The position numbers and the translations under genes are program-made. This document shows positions 41,737 through 51,174 of a DNA stretch of 64,000 nucleotides, in pieces. Numbering within the stretch: the first letter of the stretch is position 1; each line of letters begins with the position of its first letter. A model generated the notes under the pieces. That model was given only the letters and a program-made list of their open reading frames with translations, made no database searches and had not been told where the DNA came from. Source of the DNA: VBCK01 sp036270655 (GTDB taxonomy: Bacteria; Pseudomonadota; Gammaproteobacteria; Burkholderiales; Burkholderiaceae_F); NCBI GenBank assembly GCA_036270655.1, contig DATBCD010000017.1, positions 1-64,000 of the forward strand, written 5' to 3'.

Positions 41737-42879
41737 ATGAATTTGCGACATGCAATCGTACCAAGGGTCGTCGGCGTCGCCTGCGTCCTGACGCTGGGCG
41801 CATGCGGGGGCGGTGGCGGTGGGGGCAGTTCGGCCACGCCCCAGATGGCGACCGCGCTGACGGATGCGGCCCTGGTGTCGGACGGCGTCATCGCCGCCGC
41901 GCATACCGACAGCAACCTGCAGAACGCGTGGGGCCTGGCGGCTGCGCCGGGAGGCCCCTTCTGGGTAGCCGATAACAACAGCAACAAGGCGACCCTGTAC
42001 GACGGCAGCGGCACTCCGCAAGCGCTGGTCGTCAGTTTCCCGGCCGGCATCAACGGACCGGCGAATCCCACCGGTCAGGTCTTCAACGGCACGAACGACT
42101 TCGTGATTACCACGACCACCGGTTCCGCCCCCGCACAGTTCATTTATTCCGGGGAAGGCGGAACGATCACCGCCTGGGCACAAACGGTGAGCGGCTCGTC
42201 CGCGACCGTCGCGTACGACGATGGGGCCGGTGGCGCCGTGTACAAGGGACTGGCGCTGGCCAACAACGGCACCGCGAACCACCTGTACGCCACCGATCTG
42301 CACAACGCCAAGATCGACGTGTTCGACACGCAGTTCCACAAGGTGACCTTGTCGGGAACGTTTGCCGACCCGATGATTCCGGCCGGTTTTGCGCCGTTCA
42401 ACATCGTGGAGCTCAACAATCAGCTGTGGGTCACCTACGCCAAGCAGGACGCAACGGCACATGACGAGACCCTGGGTGCCGGACTTGGGTACGTCAACGT
42501 GTTCGACAACAACGGCACGCTGGTCAAGCGCTTTGCCTCGGCCGGGGTGCTGAATGCGCCTTGGGGGATAGCGGTGGCGCCGGCCGGATTCGGCGCGGTC
42601 GCCAACATGCTGCTGATCGGCAATTTCGGCGACGGCGCCATCAACAGTTTCGATCCCGTCAGCGGGCAATCCATGGGTTCCGTTACCCTGGCCAGCGGCA
42701 ACAAGCTCGTTGTGCCAGGCCTGTGGGCCCTGGCCTTCGGAAACGGTTCCAACAACCAGGCGGCCAGTTCGCTGTTCTACACCGCCGGACCCACCAATCA
42801 GGTGGACGGGGTCTTCGGTCGCATCGACGCGGTGATGATGAGCGCGGCGCCGCCGCCATGCACGGGCTATGGCTGCTGA
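41737..42879 (+). CDS. TIGR03118 family beta-propeller lipoprotein
   Basis: 380 aa. The lipobox is LGAC (about residue 24), followed by a Gly-rich spacer. The body is the TIGR03118 type: NLQNAWGLAAAPGGPFWVAD, NNSNKATLYDGSGTPQALVV and NGTNDFVITTTTG, then ATDLHNAKIDVFDTQFHKVT, NAPWGIAVAPAGFG and LLIGNFGDGAINSFDP. Repeated blade-like motifs suggest a propeller on the periplasmic or outer face of the envelope. AAGGGAGA precedes the ATG. The stop codon abuts a palindromic repeat. Function unknown. Confidence 0.85.
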   Translation: MNLRHAIVPRVVGVACVLTLGACGGGGGGGSSATPQMATALTDAALVSDGVIAAAHTDSNLQNAWGLAAAPGGPFWVADNNSNKATLYDGSGTPQALVVSFPAGINGPANPTGQVFNGTNDFVITTTTGSAPAQFIYSGEGGTITAWAQTVSGSSATVAYDDGAGGAVYKGLALANNGTANHLYATDLHNAKIDVFDTQFHKVTLSGTFADPMIPAGFAPFNIVELNNQLWVTYAKQDATAHDETLGAGLGYVNVFDNNGTLVKRFASAGVLNAPWGIAVAPAGFGAVANMLLIGNFGDGAINSFDPVSGQSMGSVTLASGNKLVVPGLWALAFGNGSNNQAASSLFYTAGPTNQVDGVFGRIDAVMMSAAPPPCTGYGC

Positions 42880-42943
42880 CCCTCCTTCGCTCGCAGGGCG
42901 GACGCAGGGCCTGCCCTCCGTAGCCCGGTAGGGCGAAGGAGGG
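42880..42943. repeat. Palindromic REP-like element, family R, copy 1
   Basis: CCCTCCTTCGC (42880-42890) is the exact complement of GCGAAGGAGGG (42933-42943). The inside contains CTGCCCTCCGTAGCCCGGTA. It begins directly after the TIGR03118 gene stop and may end its mRNA. Related elements are at 51534-51665, 54580-54623 and 57849-57950. Confidence 0.8.
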
Positions 42944-42985
42944 TGCAGAATCGGGCCGACACCGAACCTGTCAGGAGCCAGCCCA

Positions 42986-43816
42986 ATGCTCGCACAACGA
43001 CCCGGGATTTCCGACAAGCGCCGCACCTTCTTCGAGTTGCATCGAAGCGGGTGCTTCGTGATTCCCAACCCGTGGGACGTCGGAAGCGCTCGCTTCCTGC
43101 AGTCCCTCGGCTTCAAGGCGCTGGCCACGACCAGTTCGGGCTTTGCCTGGTCGCAAGGCCGTCCGGACGGTGGCATCTCGCGCGAGGTGGCGCTGTCGCA
43201 TCTGCGCCAGATCGTGACGGCGACGGACATACCGATCAACGCGGACTACCAGAACGGCTTCGGGCAGGAACCGAGGGACGTTGGCGAAAGCGTGCGCCTG
43301 GCGGTCGACACCGGGATCGCCGGGCTGTCGATCGAAGACTCGACCGGCGACTCCGCGAAGCCGTTGTATGACCTCGACACGGCGGTTGCCCGTCTGCGCG
43401 CGGCGCGGGACGCGATCGACCGTTCCGGGGGCGATGTGCTGCTGGTGGGCCGCGCCGAATGCTTCCTGGTGGGCCGGCCCGATCTGAGCGAGACGCTCGC
43501 CAGGCTGCGGGCCTATGCACAGGCGGGAGCCGACTGCCTGTATGCCCCGGGCATCCGCAGCCGCGATCAGATCACCGCCGTGGTGGCGGGCGTTTCCCCG
43601 AAACCAGTCAATCTGCTGGTCGGTTATCCGAGCGAAATGACCGTAGGGCAGATCGCCGAGCTCGGCGTGCGGCGCATCAGTGTCGGCGGCGCGCTGGCAC
43701 GCGCCGCCTGGGGCGGGTTCATCCGATCGGCCAGGCTGATCGCGGAGCAGGGTCGCTTCGAGGCATTCGGCGACGCCACACCGAGCCACGACCAGCTCGA
43801 TGCGCTGTTTCGATAA
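42986..43816 (+). CDS. Isocitrate lyase / PEP mutase family protein
   Basis: 276 aa TIM barrel of the ICL/PEPM superfamily: FVIPNPWDVGSARFLQSLGF, then TDIPINADYQNGFGQEPRDV and GIAGLSIEDSTGD, with VGRAECFLVGRPDLSETLAR and VNLLVGYPSEMTVGQIAELG. The KKCGH motif of true isocitrate lyase is absent, as in oxaloacetate-decarboxylase-like and methylisocitrate-lyase-like relatives. It forms or breaks C-C or P-C bonds of 2-oxo acids; the exact reaction cannot be read. AGGAG precedes the ATG. It converges with opgH. Confidence 0.87.
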   Translation: MLAQRPGISDKRRTFFELHRSGCFVIPNPWDVGSARFLQSLGFKALATTSSGFAWSQGRPDGGISREVALSHLRQIVTATDIPINADYQNGFGQEPRDVGESVRLAVDTGIAGLSIEDSTGDSAKPLYDLDTAVARLRAARDAIDRSGGDVLLVGRAECFLVGRPDLSETLARLRAYAQAGADCLYAPGIRSRDQITAVVAGVSPKPVNLLVGYPSEMTVGQIAELGVRRISVGGALARAAWGGFIRSARLIAEQGRFEAFGDATPSHDQLDALFR

Positions 43817-43824
43817 CGAGCCGA

Positions 43825-45798
43825 TCAGCTCGGCGCCGCCCTCAAAACAGCCGGGGCCGAAAGCTCCTCGGGCGTGACCAGCAGGCGCCTGGCCAGCAGG
43901 CGCTGGCCAAGGCTCGGGCGGCTCGTCAGCACCGTCAGCGGCACCGCCAGCAGCAGCGGCAGGCCCGTGGGCAGCAGCAGCACGATGGCCTGGGGCTGCA
44001 GCAGCAGCCCGCAGCCGGCCACCGCAGCGGCGCCTGCGCCGATCAAACCGAAGCGGCGCGCAGCCTCGCTCCAGGCGATCTCCGTGGCTTCGCGCGAAGG
44101 CGATTTCCACTCGAGCTTCAGCGCCGTCAACGCCGCCACGACGAACAGCGTGTGCGCGATCATCCGCACGGGCGCCTGCAGCACCGAAAGAGCGCCCTCC
44201 AGGAGCGTGCCCCGCACCAGCGCGCCGGTGCCGCCATACCCGCTTTGCTCGTGCCGCATCACGATGGCGAGCACCCCCATCAGGCGGGGCAGCGCCAGCA
44301 TCATCGTCGTGCCGAGCCACAGCGCGGCCAGCTCGCGCGGCACATCGCGCAACGAGGCGAAGGTCGGAGTGGCGCCGAAGACCCACAAGCAGGCCCCCAG
44401 CATTACGAAGGCCAGCCACAGCGGGGCCGACAGGTAAGAAAATGCGCCGGTCAGCAGCATCGCGCGGTGCACGCCGTGCAACCCCGGTTCGGTGATCAGC
44501 CGCGCGTTCTGCAGGTTGCCCTGGCACCAGCGGCGGTCGCGCTGAAGCTCTTCCATCAGGTTGGGCGGCTGCTGCTCGTAGCTGCCGTACAGGTCGTGCA
44601 CCAGCCACACGTGGTAGCCGGCGCGCCGCATCAGCGCGGCTTCGACGAAATCGTGCGACAGGATCTCGCCGCTCAAGCCGCCACGTCCTGCCAGCGGCGC
44701 CAGCGCGCAGTGCTGCATGAAGGGTGCGATGCGGATGATCGCGTTGTGCCCCCAGTAGTGCGACTCGCCCAGCTGCCAGTACTGCATGCCGGCGGTAAAC
44801 AGACGGCCGGCCACGCGCCCGGCAAATTGCTGTGAGCGGGCGTGCAACGTCGTCAGGCCACAGGCGAGCGGCGCCGTCTGCAAGATGCCGGTGCGTGGAT
44901 TGGCCTCCATCAGGCGCACCAGTTGCATCAGGCACTCGCCGCTCATCACGCTGTCGGCGTCCAGAACGACCATGTACCGGTAGTCACGCCCCCAGCGCCG
45001 GCAGAAATCGGCCACGTTGCCCGCCTTGCGTCGGGTGCGGCGGCGCCGCCAGCGGTAATAGATGTGCGCACGGGTGCCGAATTCGTCGCGCAGCGCGGCG
45101 CAGGCGGCCGCCTCGTCGGCGCGAATGCCGGGGTCGTTCGAATCGGACAGCAGGAAGACATCAAACAGGTGCGCCGCGCCGGTGACCGCCAGCGACTCGC
45201 ACGTGGCCCGCAGACCGGCGAGCACGGCGGACACCTGCTCGTTGCAGATCGGCATGATGATCGCGGTGCGCGCCTGCTCGCTGATGGGCAGGTTGCGGAC
45301 CGATGCGGCCGACATCGCGTGCGGGTCGCCGCGCCACAGCACCCACAAGCCCATGACCGCCGTGAAGAAGCCCGCTGACACCCACGCGAACAACAGGCCG
45401 AACAGCCCGATCTGAAGCAGGCGCAGCCACCCGCCGGGATGCGCCGGCAGCAAATGCGCCAGCGTTACGGTCGCCGTGCCGGCGGACAACACGATCAAAG
45501 CGACCAGCGCGGCGCGGCGGCGCGAAGCGGCACGCTGCCAGGCCGGGCGCGGTGCGGCCGCGGAAGCAGCCGCGGCATCGGCCCTGCGCTGCGGCGCCGG
45601 CCAGCGGACCAGCGCGGTCGACCCGGCCCGCACGGCGTCCAGCACGCTCAGGGCAAAGCCGCGCCACGGCCGCGCCACCATCGAGCCGCGGTTCAGCGGC
45701 GGGCCGCTGGCTGCGGGTCTTGCAGCGCGCGCGCGCTGCGCGCCACGTCCCACGGCGCCTGCGGCGTTGTTCAGCTGGAAGGGATGATCGCAGTCCAT
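43825..45798 (-). CDS. opgH: Glucans biosynthesis glucosyltransferase H
   Basis: 657 aa inner-membrane GT2 enzyme that polymerises and exports the beta-1,2-glucose backbone of osmoregulated periplasmic glucans. Several helices flank the catalytic domain. The key residues are in DVFLLSDSNDPG, YMVVLDADSVMSG, LSHDFVEAALMRRAGY and LQRDRRWCQGNLQN (the D, DxD, D and R/QxxRW set). The length is shorter than E. coli OpgH (about 850 aa), mainly at the N-terminus. The start at 45798 overlaps the opgG end by 28 bp, so it depends on opgG translation. Confidence 0.9.
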   Translation of the reverse strand: MDCDHPFQLNNAAGAVGRGAQRARAARPAASGPPLNRGSMVARPWRGFALSVLDAVRAGSTALVRWPAPQRRADAAAASAAAPRPAWQRAASRRRAALVALIVLSAGTATVTLAHLLPAHPGGWLRLLQIGLFGLLFAWVSAGFFTAVMGLWVLWRGDPHAMSAASVRNLPISEQARTAIIMPICNEQVSAVLAGLRATCESLAVTGAAHLFDVFLLSDSNDPGIRADEAAACAALRDEFGTRAHIYYRWRRRRTRRKAGNVADFCRRWGRDYRYMVVLDADSVMSGECLMQLVRLMEANPRTGILQTAPLACGLTTLHARSQQFAGRVAGRLFTAGMQYWQLGESHYWGHNAIIRIAPFMQHCALAPLAGRGGLSGEILSHDFVEAALMRRAGYHVWLVHDLYGSYEQQPPNLMEELQRDRRWCQGNLQNARLITEPGLHGVHRAMLLTGAFSYLSAPLWLAFVMLGACLWVFGATPTFASLRDVPRELAALWLGTTMMLALPRLMGVLAIVMRHEQSGYGGTGALVRGTLLEGALSVLQAPVRMIAHTLFVVAALTALKLEWKSPSREATEIAWSEAARRFGLIGAGAAAVAGCGLLLQPQAIVLLLPTGLPLLLAVPLTVLTSRPSLGQRLLARRLLVTPEELSAPAVLRAAPS

Positions 45799-47366
45799 GT
45801 CTCGGTCAGTACGGTGTCCCGATGGCGGAGAAAAGCGTGGAGCTCGAGGGGTTGTGATGGTTCGACTCGATCGACGCGTACGGTCATGCGCCAGGTGCCT
45901 GTGGCAGGGTTGCGATAGGCGTTGTGCTCGACGACGCGGGCGCCATCGCCGGCCGTCACTACCGCGTCCACGGCTGCACCAGCCGGCAGGCCGCGCAGCG
46001 CCGGGCCGTCGAAATCGACGACGTACTGCAGATCGCGCGCGTCGGGTTCCTTGCCACCCGGAAGGAACCCATGGCCAAGACGCGATTGCACGGTCCAGCC
46101 CGACGGCGGACGCTGCTGGCGGTCGCCTTGCCAGCGCATCCGATAGGCGATGTCCAGGGCCTGGCCCGGCGCAGGAACGTGGTCGGGCACCCAATACGCG
46201 ACGATGTTGTCGTTGGCCTCGTAGGGCGTGGGCAGCTGCACCAACTCGACGCGGCCGGACCCCCAGCTGCCCTCGGGCGAAATCCAGCAACTGGGCCGTT
46301 GCTCGTAGCGCGTCTCGGTGTCCTGATAGCTGGCGAAGCTGCGGTCGCGCTGCATCAAGCCGAAGCCTGTGAGCTCTCGCACGGCAAACGAGGTCACGAG
46401 CGGATGGGTCGGGTTGACCAAAGGGCGCCACAGCCACTGGCCGTCGCCGCCGACCATCAGCCCGTCGGAATCGTGCACCTCGGGGCGGAAATCACCCGCT
46501 CGGGGCTGGTTGGCGCCGTGCAGAAACATGCTGGTGAGCGGTGCCACGCCGAGCGTGGCCACGCGGGCGCGCAGGTACAGGCGCGCTTTCACCTCGATCA
46601 CGGTGTCCTGGCCGGGTAGCACGCTGAAGCGGTAGGCGCCGGTGGCGCGCGGTGAATCGAGCAGGGCATGGATCACCACCGCGCTGGCCCGCGCAGATGG
46701 GCGCTCGACCCAGAACTCGACGAAGCGCGGAAACTCTTCGCCCTGGCCACCGACGGTGTCGATCGCGAGCCCGCGCGCCGACAATCCGTAGCGCTGCCCC
46801 TTGCCCAGCGCGCGGAAGTAGCTGGCGCCCAGGAACACCACCAGCTCGTCCTTGTAAGACGCCGAGTTCAGCGCGGTGTGCACCCGAAAGCCGGCAAAGC
46901 CCAGGTCCCCCCAGTGCTGAGGCGACAGCCCGCTCTTGCCGTAGTCGAAGTTGCGCCAGTCGAACCCGATCCGCCGCATTGCCTGTCCCGCCACTTCGTT
47001 GACGGTTACCGGCTGCGTCTGGGGCTGACCGACATGGAAAAACTGCAGCTCGAACGGCAGGCCCTGGGCGCGCCAGAGCGCCTTTTCCGGCCTGAAGCGG
47101 ATGTCGCGATACTGGTCGTAGCCGACCGCCTTCAACTCCTCCGGCACTTGGGCGCTTTGCGCCACGTAAGGCTCGGACGCCAGCAAGCGCGCCCGCTGCG
47201 CGACCTCGTCAAAGCCGAACGCGTGGGCCGGATCGATGTGGGTGCACAGGACCACGCCCGCAACGGCCGCAGCCCAAGGGGCCTTGCTTCGAATCGCCGT
47301 GTTCGTGGCCAGCTGAGATAAATGCAAGGAGGAACCGGCGCCGTGTCGCAGCGCGGCGTGACTCAA
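45771..47366 (-). CDS. opgG: Glucans biosynthesis protein G
   Basis: 531 aa periplasmic beta-sandwich protein needed for glucan branching or backbone release. Signal-like sequence PWAAAVAGVVLCTHIDPAHA precedes FGFDEVAQRARLLASEPYV. DIRFRPEKALWRAQGLPFEL, YFRALGKGQRYGLSARGLAI and VSEPGW-like NDNIVAYWVPDHVPAPGQAL are typical. The start is uncertain: the frame opens at TTG 47366 with no strong ribosome site, and no ATG or GTG precedes the signal peptide. It heads the opgGH pair. Confidence 0.9.
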   Translation of the reverse strand: MSHAALRHGAGSSLHLSQLATNTAIRSKAPWAAAVAGVVLCTHIDPAHAFGFDEVAQRARLLASEPYVAQSAQVPEELKAVGYDQYRDIRFRPEKALWRAQGLPFELQFFHVGQPQTQPVTVNEVAGQAMRRIGFDWRNFDYGKSGLSPQHWGDLGFAGFRVHTALNSASYKDELVVFLGASYFRALGKGQRYGLSARGLAIDTVGGQGEEFPRFVEFWVERPSARASAVVIHALLDSPRATGAYRFSVLPGQDTVIEVKARLYLRARVATLGVAPLTSMFLHGANQPRAGDFRPEVHDSDGLMVGGDGQWLWRPLVNPTHPLVTSFAVRELTGFGLMQRDRSFASYQDTETRYEQRPSCWISPEGSWGSGRVELVQLPTPYEANDNIVAYWVPDHVPAPGQALDIAYRMRWQGDRQQRPPSGWTVQSRLGHGFLPGGKEPDARDLQYVVDFDGPALRGLPAGAAVDAVVTAGDGARVVEHNAYRNPATGTWRMTVRVDRVEPSQPLELHAFLRHRDTVLTETWTAIIPSS

Positions 47367-47556
47367 TCGTGACAGGGGGTTGGAAGCAAATCACGTGCCA
47401 ATAAAAAAAGTGGTTCATATCAATGATTTGCGGCGGGTACGCGGACCAACCTCGCCGGGAACCGGGCGGTCCCCGGCTGTTTTGTCGCTATGCAGCGACG
47501 CCCGCGCCCGCCCATCGACCGCAAACCCTTGAGCGGGCAGGCTTCCCGGCCCGTCT

Positions 47557-48912
47557 CTAATCGGCGACAGGAGGCCCGGCCCGGAATTGCCCGGGCGTCA
47601 GGCCGTGCCTCTGGAGCAACCGATAGAACTCGGTGCGGTTGCGCTCGGCCAGCCGCGCGGCGTCGGCCGCGTTGCCGTCGGTGAGCTTCAGAAGTCCGAC
47701 CAGGTAGTCACGCTCGAAACGCTGACGCGCTTCCGCGTAGCTCAGCACTTCCATCGTGGGCACGCGCAGAGCGCGCTGCACCAGCGCCAGCGAAATCAGA
47801 GGCGTCGTGGTCAGCGCGCAAACCTGCTCGACCACGTTATGCAGCTGGCGCACGTTGCCAGGCCAGCTGGCGGTGGTCAGCGCCTTCATCGCGTCGGGCG
47901 CAAAGCCGTTGAAGCGCTTGCCGTATTTTTCGCTCAGGCGCGCCAGGAAGTGGTTGACCAGCAGCGGGATGTCTTCGCGCCGTTCGCCCAACGGGGGCAA
48001 TCGCAGCGACACCACATTGAGGCGGTAGTACAGATCCTCGCGAAACTGTCCCTCGGCCATGGCCGAGTCCAGATCGCGATTGGTTGCCGACAGAATGCGC
48101 ACGTCGACCGGGACCGACTGGCCCGAGCCGACCGGTCGGACCGAGCGCTCCTGAACGACCCGCAGCAGCTTGACCTGCAGCGCAGGCGGCATGTCGCCGA
48201 TCTCGTCCAGGAACAGCGTTCCTCCGTCGGCTGTCACGAACAGGCCGCGGTAGTTCGCCAGGGCACCGGTAAACGATCCTTTCACGTGACCGAACAGCTC
48301 GGACTCCAGCAATGCCTCCGGAATCGCGCCGCAGTTGACCGCGATGAACGGCTTGCCCGAGCGCGCGCTGGCGCGGTGAATCGCCTGCGCGAGCAACTCC
48401 TTGCCGGTGCCGCTTTCACCGCTGATCAGCACCCTCGCGTCGGAGGCCGCGACCATCTTGGTTTCGGCCAGCAGGTCTGCCATGCAGTTGGAGCGGCTGA
48501 CAATGGCCGCGCGCCAGGCCTCGTCGCCCGTTTGCGCATGCGGCTCCGGCGCCGGCAGCGCGAGCGCCTGATTGACCTTGTCGAGCAGCGCCTTGCCGTC
48601 GAAAGGCTTCGTCAGGTAGCTGAAGACGCCGCGCGAGGTGGCCTCGACCGCGTCGGGGATCGTGCCGTGGGCGGTCAGCAGGATCACCGGCAGGGCAGGG
48701 TAACGCGCCCGGATCTCGTCGAACAGCGCCAGACCATCGCGTCCAGGCAGCCGCACGTCGCTCACAACCAACTGTGGCCGGGCCACCGCCAGTTGGGTCA
48801 ACGCCGCCTCGGCCGATTCGACCGCGGTCACGCGGTGGCCGGCCGCGCTCAAGCGCATCGACAGCAGCTTCAGAAGATCGGCGTCGTCGTCGACCAGCAG
48901 CAGGTTCGCCAT
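47557..48912 (-). CDS. glrR: Sigma-54-dependent response regulator GlrR/QseF
   Basis: 451 aa. The receiver (1-120) has D53 or near in QLVVSDVRLPGRDGLALFDE. The AAA+ domain has Walker A GESGTGKELLAQA (about 165), the sigma-54 contact loop GSFTGA (a GAFTGA variant also found in GlrR) and Walker B GGTLFLDEIGD. The C-terminal HTH is DAARLAERNRTEFYRLLQRH. In E. coli the GlrK/GlrR system activates glmY and thus GlcN6P synthase and envelope homeostasis. It is the last gene of glrK-qseG-glrR and precedes opgG on the same strand, after a gap of 190 bp. Confidence 0.92.
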   Translation of the reverse strand: MANLLLVDDDADLLKLLSMRLSAAGHRVTAVESAEAALTQLAVARPQLVVSDVRLPGRDGLALFDEIRARYPALPVILLTAHGTIPDAVEATSRGVFSYLTKPFDGKALLDKVNQALALPAPEPHAQTGDEAWRAAIVSRSNCMADLLAETKMVAASDARVLISGESGTGKELLAQAIHRASARSGKPFIAVNCGAIPEALLESELFGHVKGSFTGALANYRGLFVTADGGTLFLDEIGDMPPALQVKLLRVVQERSVRPVGSGQSVPVDVRILSATNRDLDSAMAEGQFREDLYYRLNVVSLRLPPLGERREDIPLLVNHFLARLSEKYGKRFNGFAPDAMKALTTASWPGNVRQLHNVVEQVCALTTTPLISLALVQRALRVPTMEVLSYAEARQRFERDYLVGLLKLTDGNAADAARLAERNRTEFYRLLQRHGLTPGQFRAGPPVAD

Positions 48913-48950
48913 CGTTGCTGTGCCTATGGAGTGGTCGGCCCCTGCGTCGT

Positions 48951-49658
48951 TCAGGGCGCCTTGGGCGGCGGCGGTGGGGCCGCTTCGGCGGGTGGCGATC
49001 CGGGTCCGGCTGGCGGGCTTGCGGCCGGACGCGCAGTCATGCTGCGCTCGATGGCCTTCAACGCCTCCAGCTTCTCGGTCAATTGCTGAATCGCGCGCTG
49101 AGTGTCGCGGCGTTGGCTCATCTGGCGATCCAGCTCGTCTTCGAGGCGCCGTTCCTCGGCAATGCGCGCCGCCAGCAGACGCGCCAGCGGCTGCCAGGGC
49201 TGCGGATTGGGGTACGCGCGCTGCTGAAGCGAGTCGAGCAGGTTCGCGGCACGAGCCAGGTCGCCAGGTCCGTGCTCCTGGGCCAGAGCCAGGACCAGCG
49301 CCAGCACATCGTCCGGTGGGTCCGACGGATTGGCGGACGCGGCCAGCGCGCCCAGTCTGGTGATCTCGGCGGACAGGTCGGCAGGCGACATCTGGCGCAG
49401 CCGCTCGTGGCAGGCGAGCAGCCGGCGAGCGGCCAGGTCAGCCGAATCGACCGGCTCGGCTGGCGGCTGCGCCACGGGTTCGGGCACCGGAGCCGGAGCA
49501 GGTGGCGGAGCCGGAGACGGCGCGGCGGCCGGGACCGCAGGCGCCGGCGGGGGCTGCAGCGCGGGTTTAAGCGGAGCGCACGCGGCAGCCACCCACAGCG
49601 CGCCGCAGGCGCACAGTCGCCGCCCGATCTGGACGTGGTTCAGCGGTCTAACCGGCAT
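48951..49658 (-). CDS. qseG: QseG-like outer-membrane lipoprotein
   Basis: 235 aa from ATG 49658. The lipobox-like ALWVAAACAPL (Cys near residue 27) is followed by a Pro/Ala-rich spacer (QPPPAPAVPAAAPSPAPPPA) and a helical part (ARRLLACHERLRQMSPADLS, EERRLEDELDRQMSQRRDTQ). It lies between the GlrK and GlrR genes, the same place as E. coli qseG (yfhG), and is the likely lipoprotein partner of GlrK. The start overlaps the glrK stop by 11 bp. Sequence similarity to QseG is modest; the position carries the call. Confidence 0.75.
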   Translation of the reverse strand: MPVRPLNHVQIGRRLCACGALWVAAACAPLKPALQPPPAPAVPAAAPSPAPPPAPAPVPEPVAQPPAEPVDSADLAARRLLACHERLRQMSPADLSAEITRLGALAASANPSDPPDDVLALVLALAQEHGPGDLARAANLLDSLQQRAYPNPQPWQPLARLLAARIAEERRLEDELDRQMSQRRDTQRAIQQLTEKLEALKAIERSMTARPAASPPAGPGSPPAEAAPPPPPKAP

Positions 49659-51081
49659 GGGGCAGTTCGATGTGGAAATGGGCGCCCGGGCCATCATCGA
49701 GCAGCGCGACCTGGCCGCCGTGCGCCGTGACGTACTCGTGCACGATCGACAGGCCGATGCCGCTGCCGCGCGGCGCGTCGACGGGCTGCCGCTCGCCCCG
49801 GTAAAAGGGCTCAAAGATGCGCGCCCGGTCGGCGGCGGCGACGCCAGGACCTTCATCCTGGATGTCGATGCAGGCACGCTCGGGCAGATGGGTGATCGAG
49901 AAACGGACGGTGGCTCCCACGGGGCTGAATCGAATGGCGTTGGACAGGAGGTTACCAAGCGCCGCGCGCAGCTTGTCGGGGTCGACCTCGGCCTGCAGCG
50001 GCTCACCCTGCACCACGACCAGCAGCTGCCGTGCCATCCACTGCAGCCGCTGCTGGGCCACCAGTTCCTTGACCAGGCCGGTCAGCTCGGTGCTCCGGCG
50101 CACCAGCTGGCGCGCCTCCGACGCCGCGGCGTTGAATCGCAGCAGGTCCTCGATCTGACTCTGCAGCAGCGCGGTGTTCTGGCGCAGGATCCGTACGACC
50201 TCGCGCTGACTGCCGCTCAGCGTGCCGGCGATCCCGTCCTCGAGCAGCGATACGCCTTCGCGCAAGGCTGCCAGCGGCGTTTTCAATTCGTGCGATACGT
50301 GACGCAGGAACCGGGCCTTGTCCGAATCGAGCTCGGCCAGCCGCAGGCGCAGCCATTCCAGGCGCCGGCCCACCAGGCGCACGTCGGTCGGTCCGCGGAT
50401 GTCGATCGGCTGGTCGAAGCGGTTTTCGCCGAGGCGGACCACGGCCTTTTCCAGCCGCTTCAACGGCCGCGCCAGCCACAGGCCGAACACGAACGCCAGC
50501 GCGACGGTCACGCCGATTGCGGCGAGGATCTGTCGCCACAGCTGCGCCCGCCCGCTGTCCAGCTTGTTCATCAGCAGCTGGTTGCGCGCCTCCGTGGCCA
50601 GCCGGACCCGATCGGCGATCGCGCCGTCGATGCTGTCGAGCTCGCGAAAAGCGGACGTGATGGTGGCTTCGCTGCCGCGCAACGAACCCTCGGAGCCGTG
50701 CAGCTGCGATTCGATCAACGCCTCGGCCGAGCGCCAATCCTGCACCAGGTTCGACGGGATGTCCGTGTCAGACAGCCGCGCCAGCGCGGCAGCGGCGTCG
50801 CGGGAGGTGTCGTCGAAGCGCTGCAGCAGCGAGCGGTCTTCCAGCACGAGGTACTGGCGCGCTGCGCGCTCCATCGCGACCGTGCGCTCCGCCAGAACCT
50901 GCGCGTCGGCGGTCCTGGCCACGGCCTGTCGCGCGCCATCGCTGCTCTGGCGCAGAAGACTTTCCAGCAGATACAGGCCTCGCAGCGACGCCACGCTGAG
51001 CAGGGCGGCGATCAGCAGAAATGCCACGAGCAGCAGCTGGCGGAACGAATAACGGAATGAAGGGCGTTGCGGCGAAAACAT
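49648..51081 (-). CDS. glrK: Membrane sensor histidine kinase GlrK/QseE
   Basis: 477 aa from ATG 51081. Two membrane helices (about 15-35 and 178-198) surround a helical periplasmic domain with many Arg/Glu residues (AVARTADAQVLAERTVAMER). HAMP follows, then the H box FLRHVSHELKTPLAALREGV, the N box LGNLLSNAIRFSPVG and the G boxes IQDEGPGVAAADRA and GSGIGLSIV. RDLEVLPRR-like HAMP and HELKTPL are typical of GlrK. It leads glrK-qseG-glrR. A tRNA-Leu gene lies 93 bp upstream on the same strand. Confidence 0.9.
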   Translation of the reverse strand: MFSPQRPSFRYSFRQLLLVAFLLIAALLSVASLRGLYLLESLLRQSSDGARQAVARTADAQVLAERTVAMERAARQYLVLEDRSLLQRFDDTSRDAAAALARLSDTDIPSNLVQDWRSAEALIESQLHGSEGSLRGSEATITSAFRELDSIDGAIADRVRLATEARNQLLMNKLDSGRAQLWRQILAAIGVTVALAFVFGLWLARPLKRLEKAVVRLGENRFDQPIDIRGPTDVRLVGRRLEWLRLRLAELDSDKARFLRHVSHELKTPLAALREGVSLLEDGIAGTLSGSQREVVRILRQNTALLQSQIEDLLRFNAAASEARQLVRRSTELTGLVKELVAQQRLQWMARQLLVVVQGEPLQAEVDPDKLRAALGNLLSNAIRFSPVGATVRFSITHLPERACIDIQDEGPGVAAADRARIFEPFYRGERQPVDAPRGSGIGLSIVHEYVTAHGGQVALLDDGPGAHFHIELPHAG

Positions 51082-51174
51082 CAAGTCAGGTCGAAAAGAT
51101 CGCGCAGCGTCCCTGCAGCGGGGCCGGGGCGAGGATCTCCTTGCTTGCCTTGTTCCTTCCGGGACAAGGGACCT

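Noticed and set aside
41719..43239. A 506-residue minus-strand frame opposite the TIGR03118 gene
   Set aside because: The plus-strand genes have clear family matches; the minus frame does not.
43459..44835. A 458-residue plus-strand frame opposite opgH
   Set aside because: Low-complexity shadow of a recognised glucosyltransferase.
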